From: Acidovorax sp. Root219
GTDB taxonomy: Bacteria; Pseudomonadota; Gammaproteobacteria; Burkholderiales; Burkholderiaceae_C
Assembly: GCF_001428665.1 (NCBI RefSeq)
Contig: NZ_LMIJ01000019.1
Span: forward strand, 60,448 to 124,447
DNA: 64,000 nt
Direction of reading: 5' to 3'
Shown piece by piece: positions 1 through 7,767 of the stretch. The notes under the pieces were generated by a model. That model was not told where the DNA came from. It made no database searches and saw only the letters and a program-made list of their open reading frames with translations. Every line of letters begins with the position of its first letter. The first letter of the stretch is position 1. Position numbers and translations under genes: made by a program.

Positions 1-3000
1 CACCGGTGGACAGCACCAGGGGCAGCACGCCCATCACGAAGGCCAGCGAGGTCATCAGGATGGGGCGCAGCCGCAGGCGGCTGGCCTCGATGGCGGCCTG
101 CACGGGCGTGCGCCCGGCAAACTCCAGCTCGCGGGCGAACTCCACGATCAGGATCGCGTTCTTCGCCGATAGCCCCACCAGCACGATGAGCCCGATCTGG
201 GTGAACACGTTGTTGTCGCCCTTGCTGAGCCACACGCCGGTCATCGCGGCCAGCAGGCCCATGGGCACGATCAGGATGATGGCGATCGGCAGGGTCAGGC
301 TTTCGTACTGCGCGGCCAGCACCAGGAACACCAGCAGGATGGCGATGGGGAACACCAGCAGGGCGGAATTGCCGGCCAGGATTTCCTGGTAGGTCAGCTC
401 GGTCCACTCGAAGCCGATGCCCTTGGGCAGCGTTTCGGCGGCAATGCGCTCGATGGCATCCTGCGCCTGGCCCGACGAGAAGCCGGGACCGGGCTGGCCA
501 TTCACGTCGGCGGCCAGGAAGCCGTTGTAGCGCATGGCACGCTCGGGGCCGAAGCTCGGCTCGAGCTTCATCAGCGCCGACAAAGGCACCATCTCGCCCG
601 TGGTGGAGCGCACCTTGAGCAGGCCCACGTCGTCGCTGCGGGCACGGAAGGCCGCATCGGCCTGAACGCGCACGCTGTAGGTGCGGCCGAACTGGTTGAA
701 GTCGTTCGCGTACAGGCTGCCCAGATAGATCTGCAGCGTCTCGAAGATGTCCGTCACGGGCACGCCGAGCTGGCGCGCCTTGGTGCGGTCGATGTTCGCG
801 TACAGCTGCGGCACGTTGACCTGCCAACTCGTGAACAGGCCGGCCAGCTCGGGGGTCTGGTAGGCCTTGGCCATGAAGGCCTTCACGGCGCCGTCCATGG
901 CTTCGTAGCCCAGCGATGCACGGTCTTCGATCTGCAGCTTGAAGCCGCCCGTGGTACCCAGGCCCGCCACCGGTGGCGGCGGGAACATGGCAATGAAGGC
1001 TTCCTGGATGGCACCGAACGACTGGTTCAACTGGCCCGCCACCGCGCCGCCGCTCTGGTCGGCACGGGTGCGCTCGGCAAAGGGCTTGAGCGTGGCGAAC
1101 ACGATGCCGGAGTTGGAGCTGTTGGTGAAGCCGTTGATCGACAGGCCGGGGAAGGCGATGGCGTCTTCCACGTTGGGGTTCTTCTTCATGATGTCGCCCA
1201 TGCGGCGGATCACGTCCTCGGTGCGGTCCAGCGTGGCACCGTCGGGCAACTGGGCAAAGCCGATCAGGTACTGCTTGTCCTGGCCGGGCACAAAACCGCT
1301 GGGCACGGCCTTGAACAGGCCGAAGGTCACGCCCACAAGCGCCAGGTAGATCACCAGCATCAGCGCCTTGCGGCCGATCACGCGCTTGACGCCGCCGCTG
1401 TAGGCTTCGGAGCCGCGGTGGAACACGCGGTTGAAGCCGCGGAACACGCCGCCCAGCACCTTGTCCATGCCGCGCGTGAGTGCGTCCTTGGGCTCGTTGT
1501 GGCCCTTGAGCAGCAGCGCGCTGAGCGCGGGCGAAAGGGTCAGCGAGTTGATGGCCGAGATCACCGTGGAGATGGCAATGGTGACCGCAAACTGGCGGTA
1601 GAACTGGCCCGTGAGGCCGCTGATGAAGGCCAGCGGCACGAACACCGCCACCAGCACCAGCGCGATGGCGATGATGGGGCCGGAGACTTCGCGCATGGCG
1701 CGGTAGGTCGCCTCGCGCGGGGTCAGGCCGGCCTCGATGTTGCGCTCCACGTTCTCCACCACCACGATGGCGTCGTCCACCACGATGCCGATGGCCAGCA
1801 CCAGGCCGAACAGGCTCAGCGCGTTGATCGAAAAGCCCAGCAGGTGCAGCACGGCAAACGTGCCCACCACCGACACCGGCACGGCCAGCAGCGGGATGAT
1901 GGAGGCGCGCCAGGTCTGCAGGAACAGGATCACCACCACCACCACCAGCGCAATGGCTTCGAGCAGGGTCTGGATCACGGACTTGATCGATGCGCGCACG
2001 AACTGCGTCGGGTCGTAGGCGATGCGGAACTCCACGCCCTCGGGCATGTTCTTTTGCAGCTCGTCCATGGTCTTGCGCACGTTGGCCGAGATGTCCAGGG
2101 CATTGGAGCCCGGCGCCTGGAACACGCCCATGCCCACGGCAGGGTCGTTGTTGAGCAGCGAGCGCAGCGAATAGTCGGCCGCGCCCAGCTCCAGGCGGGC
2201 GATGTCACGCAGGCGCGTCACCGCGCCGTCGGCGCCGGTCTTGACAATGATGTCGCCGAAGTCGTCTTCGGTCTGCAGGCGGCCCTGGGCGTTGATGGAC
2301 AGTTGCAGGTCCACGCCGGGCAGGCCGGGCGATGCGCCGACCACGCCGGCAGCGGCCTGCACGTTCTGGCCACGGATGGAGGCCACCACGTCGCTGGCCG
2401 AGAGGCCGCGCTGCGCGACCTTCTGCGGGTCGAGCCAGACGCGCATGGAGTAGTCACCACCGCCGAAGATCTGCACCTGGCCCACGCCCTGGATCCGCGC
2501 GAGGCGGTCCTTGACGTTGAGCACGGCGTAGTTGCGCAGGTAGTCGATGTCATAGCGGCCGTTGGGCGAAACCATGTGCACGACCATGGTCAGGTCGGGC
2601 GCGCTCTTGACCGTGGTGACGCCCAGGCGGCGCACTTCCTCGGGCAGGCGCGGCTCGGCCTGCGACACGCGGTTCTGCACCAGTTGCTGGGCCTTGTCGG
2701 GGTCGGTGCCCAGGGCGAAGGTCACGGTCAGCGTCATCACGCCGTCGGTCGTGGCCTGGCTGCCCATGTAGAGCATGCCTTCCACACCGTTGATGGATTC
2801 CTCCAGCGGCGTGGCCACGGTTTCGGCGATGACCTTGGGGTTGGCACCGGGGTACTGGGCGCGCACCACCACCGAGGGCGGGGCCACTTCAGGGTATTCG
2901 GAGATCGGCAGGCTGCGCAGCGCGATCAGCCCCCCGAGGAAGATGAGCACCGACAGCACCCCGGCGAAGATGGGGCGGTCGATGAAGAAGCGGGATAGAT

Positions 3001-3004
3001 TCAT
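1..3004 (-). CDS. RND multidrug efflux permease, inner-membrane pump (3' end beyond window)
   Basis: Proton-driven inner-membrane pump of the AcrB/MexB (HAE1) family, which captures substrates in the periplasm and hands them to an outer-membrane channel. About 1001 codons are visible; the gene runs off the left edge, so a little of the C-terminus is missing (the family is about 1040-1060 residues). It starts MNLSRFFIDRPIFA, the usual N-terminal first transmembrane segment. The proton-relay pair in TM4 is D410-D411 inside GIVVDDAIVVVEN, and the matching lysine is K948 in SAKNAILIVEF, so the relay looks intact. It lies 52 bp downstream of the adaptor gene and is presumably co-transcribed with it from the SoxR-type promoter near 4700. 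Substrate cannot be told from sequence. Whether an outer-membrane channel gene follows is outside this window. Confidence 0.96.
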   Translation of the reverse strand, partial: MNLSRFFIDRPIFAGVLSVLIFLGGLIALRSLPISEYPEVAPPSVVVRAQYPGANPKVIAETVATPLEESINGVEGMLYMGSQATTDGVMTLTVTFALGTDPDKAQQLVQNRVSQAEPRLPEEVRRLGVTTVKSAPDLTMVVHMVSPNGRYDIDYLRNYAVLNVKDRLARIQGVGQVQIFGGGDYSMRVWLDPQKVAQRGLSASDVVASIRGQNVQAAAGVVGASPGLPGVDLQLSINAQGRLQTEDDFGDIIVKTGADGAVTRLRDIARLELGAADYSLRSLLNNDPAVGMGVFQAPGSNALDISANVRKTMDELQKNMPEGVEFRIAYDPTQFVRASIKSVIQTLLEAIALVVVVVILFLQTWRASIIPLLAVPVSVVGTFAVLHLLGFSINALSLFGLVLAIGIVVDDAIVVVENVERNIEAGLTPREATYRAMREVSGPIIAIALVLVAVFVPLAFISGLTGQFYRQFAVTIAISTVISAINSLTLSPALSALLLKGHNEPKDALTRGMDKVLGGVFRGFNRVFHRGSEAYSGGVKRVIGRKALMLVIYLALVGVTFGLFKAVPSGFVPGQDKQYLIGFAQLPDGATLDRTEDVIRRMGDIMKKNPNVEDAIAFPGLSINGFTNSSNSGIVFATLKPFAERTRADQSGGAVAGQLNQSFGAIQEAFIAMFPPPPVAGLGTTGGFKLQIEDRASLGYEAMDGAVKAFMAKAYQTPELAGLFTSWQVNVPQLYANIDRTKARQLGVPVTDIFETLQIYLGSLYANDFNQFGRTYSVRVQADAAFRARSDDVGLLKVRSTTGEMVPLSALMKLEPSFGPERAMRYNGFLAADVNGQPGPGFSSGQAQDAIERIAAETLPKGIGFEWTELTYQEILAGNSALLVFPIAILLVFLVLAAQYESLTLPIAIILIVPMGLLAAMTGVWLSKGDNNVFTQIGLIVLVGLSAKNAILIVEFARELEFAGRTPVQAAIEASRLRLRPILMTSLAFVMGVLPLVLSTG

Positions 3005-3056
3005 GGCAGGTCTTTCAGCATGGCGTGGTGTTCACGTGTGCGCTGGTGTGTCTTCT

Positions 3057-4298
3057 TCATGCGGCGGGCGACTTGGCGGCGCGGGCTTCCTTGCGGTCTG
3101 CAGGGATCTCGGCCTTGGCGGTCATGGGGACGGATTGCGGGGCGACGACGGCGCCGGGGCGCACGCGCTGCAGGCCGTTGACGATGATGGTCTCGCCGGC
3201 CTTCAGGCCCGAGGTGACCACGCGCAGACCTTCGACGGGCGCGCCCAGCGTGATTTCGCGGTACTCGGCCTTGTTGCCCTCGCCCACCACCAGCACGAAC
3301 TTCTTGCTCTGGTCGGTGCCCACGGCGCGCTCGTTGATCAGGATGGCCTGCGAGCTGCGCGACTGGCCCATGCGGATGCGCGCGAACTGGCCGGGGATGA
3401 GTTCACCGTCGGCGTTGTCGAACACGGCGCGCACGCGCACCGTGCCGCTCTTGGCATCGACCTGGTTGTCGATGAGCTGCAGCTTGCCCACGTGCGGCGT
3501 GCCGCCCGAGGTGCCGGTGCCCATCTGCACGGGGATGCGTTCGATCAGGGTGCGCGCGCTGCTGCCGGACTTGAGGTCCTGCAGCGCCTTCACCACGATC
3601 TGCTCGTCGGAGTCGAAGCTCGCGTAGATCGGGCTCACCGAGACCAGCGTGGTCAGCACCGGCGCGCCAGCGCCCGAGGCCACCAGGTTGCCCACGGTGA
3701 CTTCGATGCGGCCCACCCGGCCCGCTACGGGGGCCCGCACCTGGGTGTAGCCGAGGTTCAGGCGCGCGGCCTGCAGAGCCGCCTGGGCGGCACGCAGGTT
3801 GGCATCGGCCTCGCGCTGGGCGTTCTGGCGTTCGTCGTGCTCACGCTGGGCGATGGCGCTTTCCTGCAGCAGGCGCGTGGCGCGCTCCATTTCGCTGCGG
3901 GTGTAGGAAACGCGGGCCTGCGCTGCGGCGACCTGGGCGTCAGCACGGTCCACCTCGGCGGCATAGGGGGCCGGGTCGACGGTGATCAGCAGGTCGCCCT
4001 GCTTGACCAGCGAGCCTTCACGGAAGTGCACGGCCTGCACTGCGCCCGAGACGCGCGGGCGGATGTCCACGCGCTGCACGGCTTCGAGCCGGCCCGAGAA
4101 CTCGTCCCACAGGGCGATGTCCTGCTGCAGCACGGCGGCCACCGACACGGGCACGGCCTGGGGCTGCGCTGCGCCGTCAGTCGCCTGGGCGGAAGGAGAC
4201 TGGAACACCAGCACGGACGAAGCCACCACGGCGGTGACAGCGGTGGCCAGCGTGGCCAGGCCCAGGGGGCGCTTGGGGAAGGGAAGATGGAAGTTCAT
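3057..4298 (-). CDS. RND efflux periplasmic adaptor (membrane fusion protein)
   Basis: Links the RND pump to an outer-membrane channel. It has 413 residues, typical of AcrA/MexA. A hydrophobic N-terminal segment (residues about 12-35) looks like a signal peptide or anchor; no lipobox cysteine is evident. Next come a lipoyl-like half (VDIRPRVSGAV, about 76-86), an alpha-hairpin rich in Ala, Gln and Arg (about 120-175), the second lipoyl half (YTQVRAPVAGRVGRIEV), a beta-barrel region and a membrane-proximal domain with GLQRVRPGA near residue 380. The Shine-Dalgarno sequence before ATG 4298 is weak. It is the first pump gene of the operon; the permease follows after 52 bp. Upstream is a leader of almost 400 nt ending at a SoxR-type promoter. 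Confidence 0.95.
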   Translation of the reverse strand: MNFHLPFPKRPLGLATLATAVTAVVASSVLVFQSPSAQATDGAAQPQAVPVSVAAVLQQDIALWDEFSGRLEAVQRVDIRPRVSGAVQAVHFREGSLVKQGDLLITVDPAPYAAEVDRADAQVAAAQARVSYTRSEMERATRLLQESAIAQREHDERQNAQREADANLRAAQAALQAARLNLGYTQVRAPVAGRVGRIEVTVGNLVASGAGAPVLTTLVSVSPIYASFDSDEQIVVKALQDLKSGSSARTLIERIPVQMGTGTSGGTPHVGKLQLIDNQVDAKSGTVRVRAVFDNADGELIPGQFARIRMGQSRSSQAILINERAVGTDQSKKFVLVVGEGNKAEYREITLGAPVEGLRVVTSGLKAGETIIVNGLQRVRPGAVVAPQSVPMTAKAEIPADRKEARAAKSPAA

Positions 4299-4406
4299 GG
4301 TGACTTTCAGTGGCGGGACAGTTCTCGTGGAACACGCCCCGTTGCGGTTTTCAAGATCGGGTGGAATGGATGCGGAGGAAGTCTGGGCACTGACACGGTG
4401 GCAAGG

Positions 4407-4493
4407 TCAACACCGGCGGCGTGCGGTGGCGGCCTGGGCGTCGGCAGTGGCAGTGCTCCCGGGTGCAGCCGCCTGCAGGTGGATGGTGTTCAT
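4407..4493 (-). CDS. possible 28-codon leader peptide upstream of the RND adaptor
   Basis: A short open frame beginning MNTIHLQAAAPG and ending ARRRC. It has a better Shine-Dalgarno sequence (GGAGGA, about 7 nt before ATG 4493) than the adaptor gene itself. It lies wholly in the 385-nt space between the SoxR-type promoter and the adaptor start. It matches no family I know. It might be a regulatory leader peptide, or the strong ribosome site may be chance. No other convincing gene is present in 4299-4737. Confidence 0.3.
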   Translation of the reverse strand: MNTIHLQAAAPGSTATADAQAATARRRC

Positions 4494-4682
4494 GGGCAAT
4501 TCCTCCGTGTCGTTGATATGGGCAAAACAGATCGTCAAAAAGCGCGGGCAACAGCCGGCCCGTACCGCTCGCAGACGGCACTTGCACCAGCTCTTGGCCA
4601 GTCACAGGCAAAGCCTCTCCCCGCCGGCACCAATGGCCGGAAATTACGGGGTGAACCTTGCTCGGTTGTTGTGGGTGGCGGG

Positions 4683-4713
4683 AGTATCGAACCTCAACTT
4701 AAGTTGAGGTCAA
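4683..4713 (-). promoter_or_regulatory. SoxR/MerR-type promoter with a perfect SoxR-like box, reading toward the RND operon
   Basis: Positions 4691-4710 form a perfect 20-bp palindrome with half-sites CCTCAA and TTGAGG separated by six bases. This is the same layout as the SoxR box of the E. coli soxS promoter. On the minus strand the -35 hexamer is TTGACC (4713-4708) and the -10 is GATACT (4688-4683), with a spacer of exactly 19 bp. That over-long spacer is the hallmark of promoters activated by MerR-family DNA distortion. Transcription would begin near 4676 and enter the RND adaptor and permease after a leader of about 380 nt. No soxR gene is in the window. The rest of 4299-4737 holds only the possible small leader ORF. 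Confidence 0.85.
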
Positions 4714-4737
4714 CCACATCCTACAAACCCTGGGGTC

Positions 4738-5619
4738 TCAGGTGGGGGCCGGACATCGGGTGTCCTCGAAAAACTGCCGGATCTGCACCAGCGCGCCTTC
4801 GGCGCAGGGGCATTCGCGCAGCCCCGACTCCAGGGCTTCGGGCATCTCACCGGCTTTGGGAAACACATGGCGCCGCACCAGCAGGCCGGCGGACTCCAGG
4901 CGCGCGGCATAAGCCAGCGCCTCGTCGTGCATGGGGTCGGTGTCGCCCACCATCACCAGCGTGGACGGCAGGCCGGCCAGGCGGTGCGCAGTGGCAGGCA
5001 CAGCATAGGGGTGCTCGGCATCGCGCGGGCAGCGCAAGAAGTTGCGCCAGCCCTCGGTCCACTTGCAGCCGGTGGCATCGCCCGTGGCTTCGCGCACCGA
5101 CGCGGTGCCGACACAGGGGTCGAGCATGGGCGACAGCAAAATCTGCCCGGCCAGCGGCGGGTGCGACTGGTCGCGCGCCATCACCGAGACGGCTGCGGCC
5201 AGGTTGCCACCGGCCTCTTCGCCGGCCAGGTAGATCTGCGCGCCCTGGCCGCCGAGCTTGACGCGGTTGCGAAACGCCCACTGCAGCACACCGTAGCCGG
5301 TGTTGACGGGCTGGGGGAAAGGTGTGAGCGGGTAAGCCACCGACACCACCACGGCGCCGGCGCGTTCGAGCAGGTCGGCCACGGTGCAGCCGGTATCCAG
5401 GTCACCCGTGGTGAACGCGCCGCCGTGGAAGTGAACCACCAGCGGCGAAGGCTTGCCGGGCTGCTTGCGGCCGTAGACGCGCACCGCCACCTCTTCGCCC
5501 TTGGCCACCTCAATGGTGGCATCGCTGCGCTGGGGGGCGCCCACTGCGGCGCCAGGGGCCTTGGAGGAGGCTCCGGCACGGGTGGGCGACGATGTGGGGG
5601 ACGGACGATCGGGCTGCAT
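4738..5619 (-). CDS. alpha/beta-hydrolase-fold protein of the HSL type, probably catalytically dead
   Basis: Relative of the hormone-sensitive-lipase/alpha-beta-hydrolase-3 esterases (293 residues from ATG 5619; an upstream in-frame start at 5694 would add 25 residues unlike the family). The oxyanion-hole HGG is present at residues 65-67 (VVHFHGGAF). The nucleophile elbow, normally GDSAGG, reads GEEAGG at 133-138, with Glu135 where Ser belongs. The acid residue is kept (D228 in VGDTDP), but the position of the catalytic His after FPKAG holds Glu258. Two of three triad residues are therefore missing. The reading frame is clean, so this looks like a maintained pseudoenzyme rather than decay. 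It is divergent from a LysR gene, and its stop lies 25 bp from the SoxR-like box. Confidence 0.85.
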   Translation of the reverse strand: MQPDRPSPTSSPTRAGASSKAPGAAVGAPQRSDATIEVAKGEEVAVRVYGRKQPGKPSPLVVHFHGGAFTTGDLDTGCTVADLLERAGAVVVSVAYPLTPFPQPVNTGYGVLQWAFRNRVKLGGQGAQIYLAGEEAGGNLAAAVSVMARDQSHPPLAGQILLSPMLDPCVGTASVREATGDATGCKWTEGWRNFLRCPRDAEHPYAVPATAHRLAGLPSTLVMVGDTDPMHDEALAYAARLESAGLLVRRHVFPKAGEMPEALESGLRECPCAEGALVQIRQFFEDTRCPAPT

Positions 5620-5749
5620 GGCATGGACCCATTGGATTGACGATGGATGAAATGTAGTACCTTGCCGCTTTCGGATAAACAGGCCAAACACCACTGCACT
5701 GTTTCCAAAAGCTCAACAATCGAGCGCAGGCCGCGTGTGAGAATTGCCC

Positions 5750-5769
5750 TGCACCCACTGGTGGGTGCA
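5750..5769. promoter_or_regulatory. inverted repeat in the hydrolase-like/LysR divergent region, possible operator
   Basis: Arms TGCACCCAC and GTGGGTGCA are perfect 9-bp complements separated by TG. The repeat ends 23 bp before the ATG of the LysR gene at 5793 and lies between it and the divergent hydrolase-like gene. A LysR-type regulator commonly binds a dyad in such a divergent space, so this is the best candidate for its autoregulatory site, although the arms are close to the start codon. A hairpin in the lysR mRNA leader is the alternative. Confidence 0.4.
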
Positions 5770-5792
5770 AGTACAAAGTACAAGGAGAGCCC

Positions 5793-6710
5793 ATGGACCA
5801 GATACAGGCCATGCGCATATTCGTGCGGGTGGTGGAGGCCGGCACGTTCACCAGGGCAGCGGATTCGCTTTCGCTGCCCAAGGCCACGGTCACCAAGCAT
5901 GTGCAGGCGCTGGAGGAGCGCCTGCGCGTGAAGCTGCTCAACCGCACCACGCGCCGCGTCACCGTGACCGCCGACGGCGCTGCCTACTACGAGCGCACCA
6001 TTCGCCTGCTCACCGACCTCGATGACATCGAGGCGAGCATGACCAACGCCCGCTCCAACCCGCGCGGACGCCTGCGCATCGACGTGGGCACCTCGATGGC
6101 ACAACTGCTCATCCTGCCCAACCTGGCCGAGTTCCATGCGCGCTACCCCGACATCCAGGTGGACCTGGGCGTGAGCGACCGCATGGTGGACCTGATCAGC
6201 GACAACGTGGACTGCGTGATCCGCGGGGGCGAGCTGACCGACCAGTCGCTGGTGGCGCGGCGCATTGGCAACCTGGAATTCATCACCGTGGCCTCGCCCG
6301 AGTACCTGGAGCGCCACGGCACGCCCACGCACCCGCTGGAGATCGAGGAGAAACACTCCATCGTGGTCTATTTCTCGCCCCAGAGCGGGCGCCACTACCC
6401 GCTGGAGTTCCGCAAGGGCGAGGAGTCCGTGGACATCACCGGCCCCTACCAGGTCAGCGTGAACGAGACCAATGCCTATGTGACGGCGGTGGTGTCGGGC
6501 CTGGGCATCGGGCAGATCACCAGCTTCCAGGCCACGCGCCACTTCGAGAACGGCACGCTGGTGCGCCTGCTGCCCGAATGGACGCAGGCGCTCCTGCCGA
6601 TCTACGTGGTCTACCCGCCCAACCGCCACCTGAGCGCCAAGGTGCGTGCCTTCGTGGACTGGACGGCCGAATTGGTCCAACGCAACTCCCACCTGCAGCG
6701 CACGACCTGA
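5793..6710 (+). CDS. LysR-family transcriptional regulator (CrgA-like branch)
   Basis: DNA-binding regulator of 305 residues. The winged helix-turn-helix spans residues 1-60 (MRIFVRVVEAGTFTRAADSL, then KATVTKHVQALEERL). An effector-binding domain follows from about residue 90, with SMAQLLILPNLAEFHARYPD typical of the branch that contains CrgA and many oxidative-stress or aromatic-compound regulators. ATG 5793 is preceded by AAGGAGA at good spacing. It is transcribed away from the hydrolase-like gene, so by the usual LysR layout it may regulate that gene; this is inference from position. The effector is unknown. Confidence 0.93.
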   Translation: MDQIQAMRIFVRVVEAGTFTRAADSLSLPKATVTKHVQALEERLRVKLLNRTTRRVTVTADGAAYYERTIRLLTDLDDIEASMTNARSNPRGRLRIDVGTSMAQLLILPNLAEFHARYPDIQVDLGVSDRMVDLISDNVDCVIRGGELTDQSLVARRIGNLEFITVASPEYLERHGTPTHPLEIEEKHSIVVYFSPQSGRHYPLEFRKGEESVDITGPYQVSVNETNAYVTAVVSGLGIGQITSFQATRHFENGTLVRLLPEWTQALLPIYVVYPPNRHLSAKVRAFVDWTAELVQRNSHLQRTT

Positions 6711-6755
6711 CTCCCCGGAGCCGCTGCGCGCCATCCCCCAAGGTATGCTTGGGAC

Positions 6756-7058
6756 ATGAGCGACGCCCCCGACACCCCGACGCCCGAACCAGGGACCCCG
6801 CCAGAAGCCACGCCCGACAAACCCGCCCAGCCGCGCAACCCGCTGCACGGCGTGACGCTGGAGGCCATGGTGACGGCCCTGGTCGATTACTTCGGCTGGG
6901 ACGAACTGGGGCAGCGCATCCCTGTGCGCTGCTTCCAGAGCGACCCCAGCGTGGCCTCGAGCCTCAAGTTCCTGCGCAAGACGCCCTGGGCGCGCGAGAA
7001 GGTCGAAAGCCTGTACCTGTACATGCTGCGCGACTACCGGCGCAATACCAAGGAATAA
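6756..7058 (+). CDS. VF530-family (DUF2132) small protein
   Basis: A 100-residue protein. Residues 27-95 match the VF530/DUF2132 fold known from Vibrio fischeri: [20 protein letters not shown], then [14 protein letters not shown] and [20 protein letters not shown]. The family is small, mostly alpha-helical and proposed to bind DNA, but no process is assigned. The first 25 residues are a low-complexity Pro/Thr/Glu tail that does not belong to the domain. It starts 45 bp after the LysR stop in the same direction and is convergent with the DJ-1/PfpI gene, whose stop is 2 bp away. Confidence 0.85.
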   Translation: MSDAPDTPTPEPGTPPEATPDKPAQPRNPLHGVTLEAMVTALVDYFGWDELGQRIPVRCFQSDPSVASSLKFLRKTPWAREKVESLYLYMLRDYRRNTKE

Positions 7059-7060
7059 GG

Positions 7061-7678
7061 TCAGGCCGGCTCTGCCACCGGCAGATAGCGTTCGATATGG
7101 CCCATGGCGCGGGCCACGTACTCTTCCTTCTCGCCCACCGGGGCGAAGTAATGCAGGGCAGCCGCCGCCTCGTCCACGCCCGCCAGGCGGGCAATCACCC
7201 AGCCGGCCAGGTACGACGATGCCAGGCAGCCCCCGGCCGTGGCGACGTTGCCCCTGGCAAACAGTGGCTGGTCGAGCACCGTAACGCCCGCCGCCTGCAC
7301 CCAGGGCTTGGTGGTCAGGTCGGTGCAGGCGGGTACGCCATCGAGCAGCCCGAGTTTTGCCAGCACCAGCGCGCCCGAACACTGGGCGCCCAGCAGTTGG
7401 CGGCTGGGGTCGAACTGCATCTCTCCCATCAGCGCCGCGTCTTCCACCACCTCGCGGGTTTGGATGCCGCTGCCGACCAGTACCGCATCGGCGCCCTGCG
7501 CCCAGGCCAGCGAGGCATGGTGCGGCTCGACCACGATGCCGTTCATGGAGCGCACGCGGGCCTCGGGGCAGACCAGCGCCACCTCCCAGCCGGGGCGCTT
7601 GACCCGGTTGAGGATGCCCAGGGCGATCAGGGAGTCGAGTTCATTGAAGCCGTCAAAGGCGAGCAGGGCAATGCGCAT
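7061..7678 (-). CDS. DJ-1/PfpI-family protein
   Basis: A glutamine-amidotransferase-fold protein of the DJ-1/PfpI superfamily, 205 residues from ATG 7678 (an upstream frame extension to 7726 is unlike the family). The nucleophile-elbow cysteine is C100 in GAQCSGALVLAKLG. The acidic partner is likely E13 in FDGFNELDS. Members act as glyoxalases, amidases, isonitrile hydratases or stress chaperones; this sequence does not decide. It is divergent from the MocR-type regulator at 7768 with an 89-bp space carrying a small dyad, so it is the likely target of that regulator. Confidence 0.85.
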   Translation of the reverse strand: MRIALLAFDGFNELDSLIALGILNRVKRPGWEVALVCPEARVRSMNGIVVEPHHASLAWAQGADAVLVGSGIQTREVVEDAALMGEMQFDPSRQLLGAQCSGALVLAKLGLLDGVPACTDLTTKPWVQAAGVTVLDQPLFARGNVATAGGCLASSYLAGWVIARLAGVDEAAAALHYFAPVGEKEEYVARAMGHIERYLPVAEPA

Positions 7679-7731
7679 GGGGGGTTCCGTTGGAGGGGGA
7701 TGGAGCCGCCATCGTAGGCAAAGCACTTAGT

Positions 7732-7747
7732 ACAATCAAAAAATTGT
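7732..7747. promoter_or_regulatory. small dyad between the DJ-1/PfpI and MocR genes
   Basis: ACAAT and ATTGT face each other across six A/C-rich bases in an A+T-rich island, in the 89-bp divergent space. It is placed well to control both the DJ-1/PfpI gene (start 7678) and the regulator gene (start 7768). MocR regulators usually bind repeated half-sites in such a divergent space, so this is a plausible part of the operator. The arms are only 5 bp, so chance is possible. Confidence 0.3.
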
Positions 7748-7767
7748 CATAGATACATTGGGATGCC

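Noticed and set aside
1418..2998. 526-codon plus-strand frame opposite the RND permease
   Set aside because: It is the antisense shadow of the permease; the His/Arg/Gly-rich composition is what high-GC codons give in the reverse frame, and the opposite strand has intact family motifs.
4691..4710. Palindrome as a rho-independent terminator of the hydrolase-like gene
   Set aside because: There is no T run after it and it has no loop; the -35/-10 geometry and half-sites fit a MerR-type promoter much better.
5020..5240. Frameshift or decay of the hydrolase-like gene as the reason for the missing Ser
   Set aside because: The frame is intact, flanking family motifs are in register and the codons are unambiguous GAA-GAG, so it is substitution, not a shift.
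2775..5261. 828-codon plus-strand frame across the adaptor and hydrolase genes
   Set aside because: It runs antisense through two clear genes and their intergenic region with no protein motif.
5181..7382. 733-codon minus-strand frame across LysR, VF530 and DJ-1 genes
   Set aside because: It is out of frame with all supported genes and has no motif.
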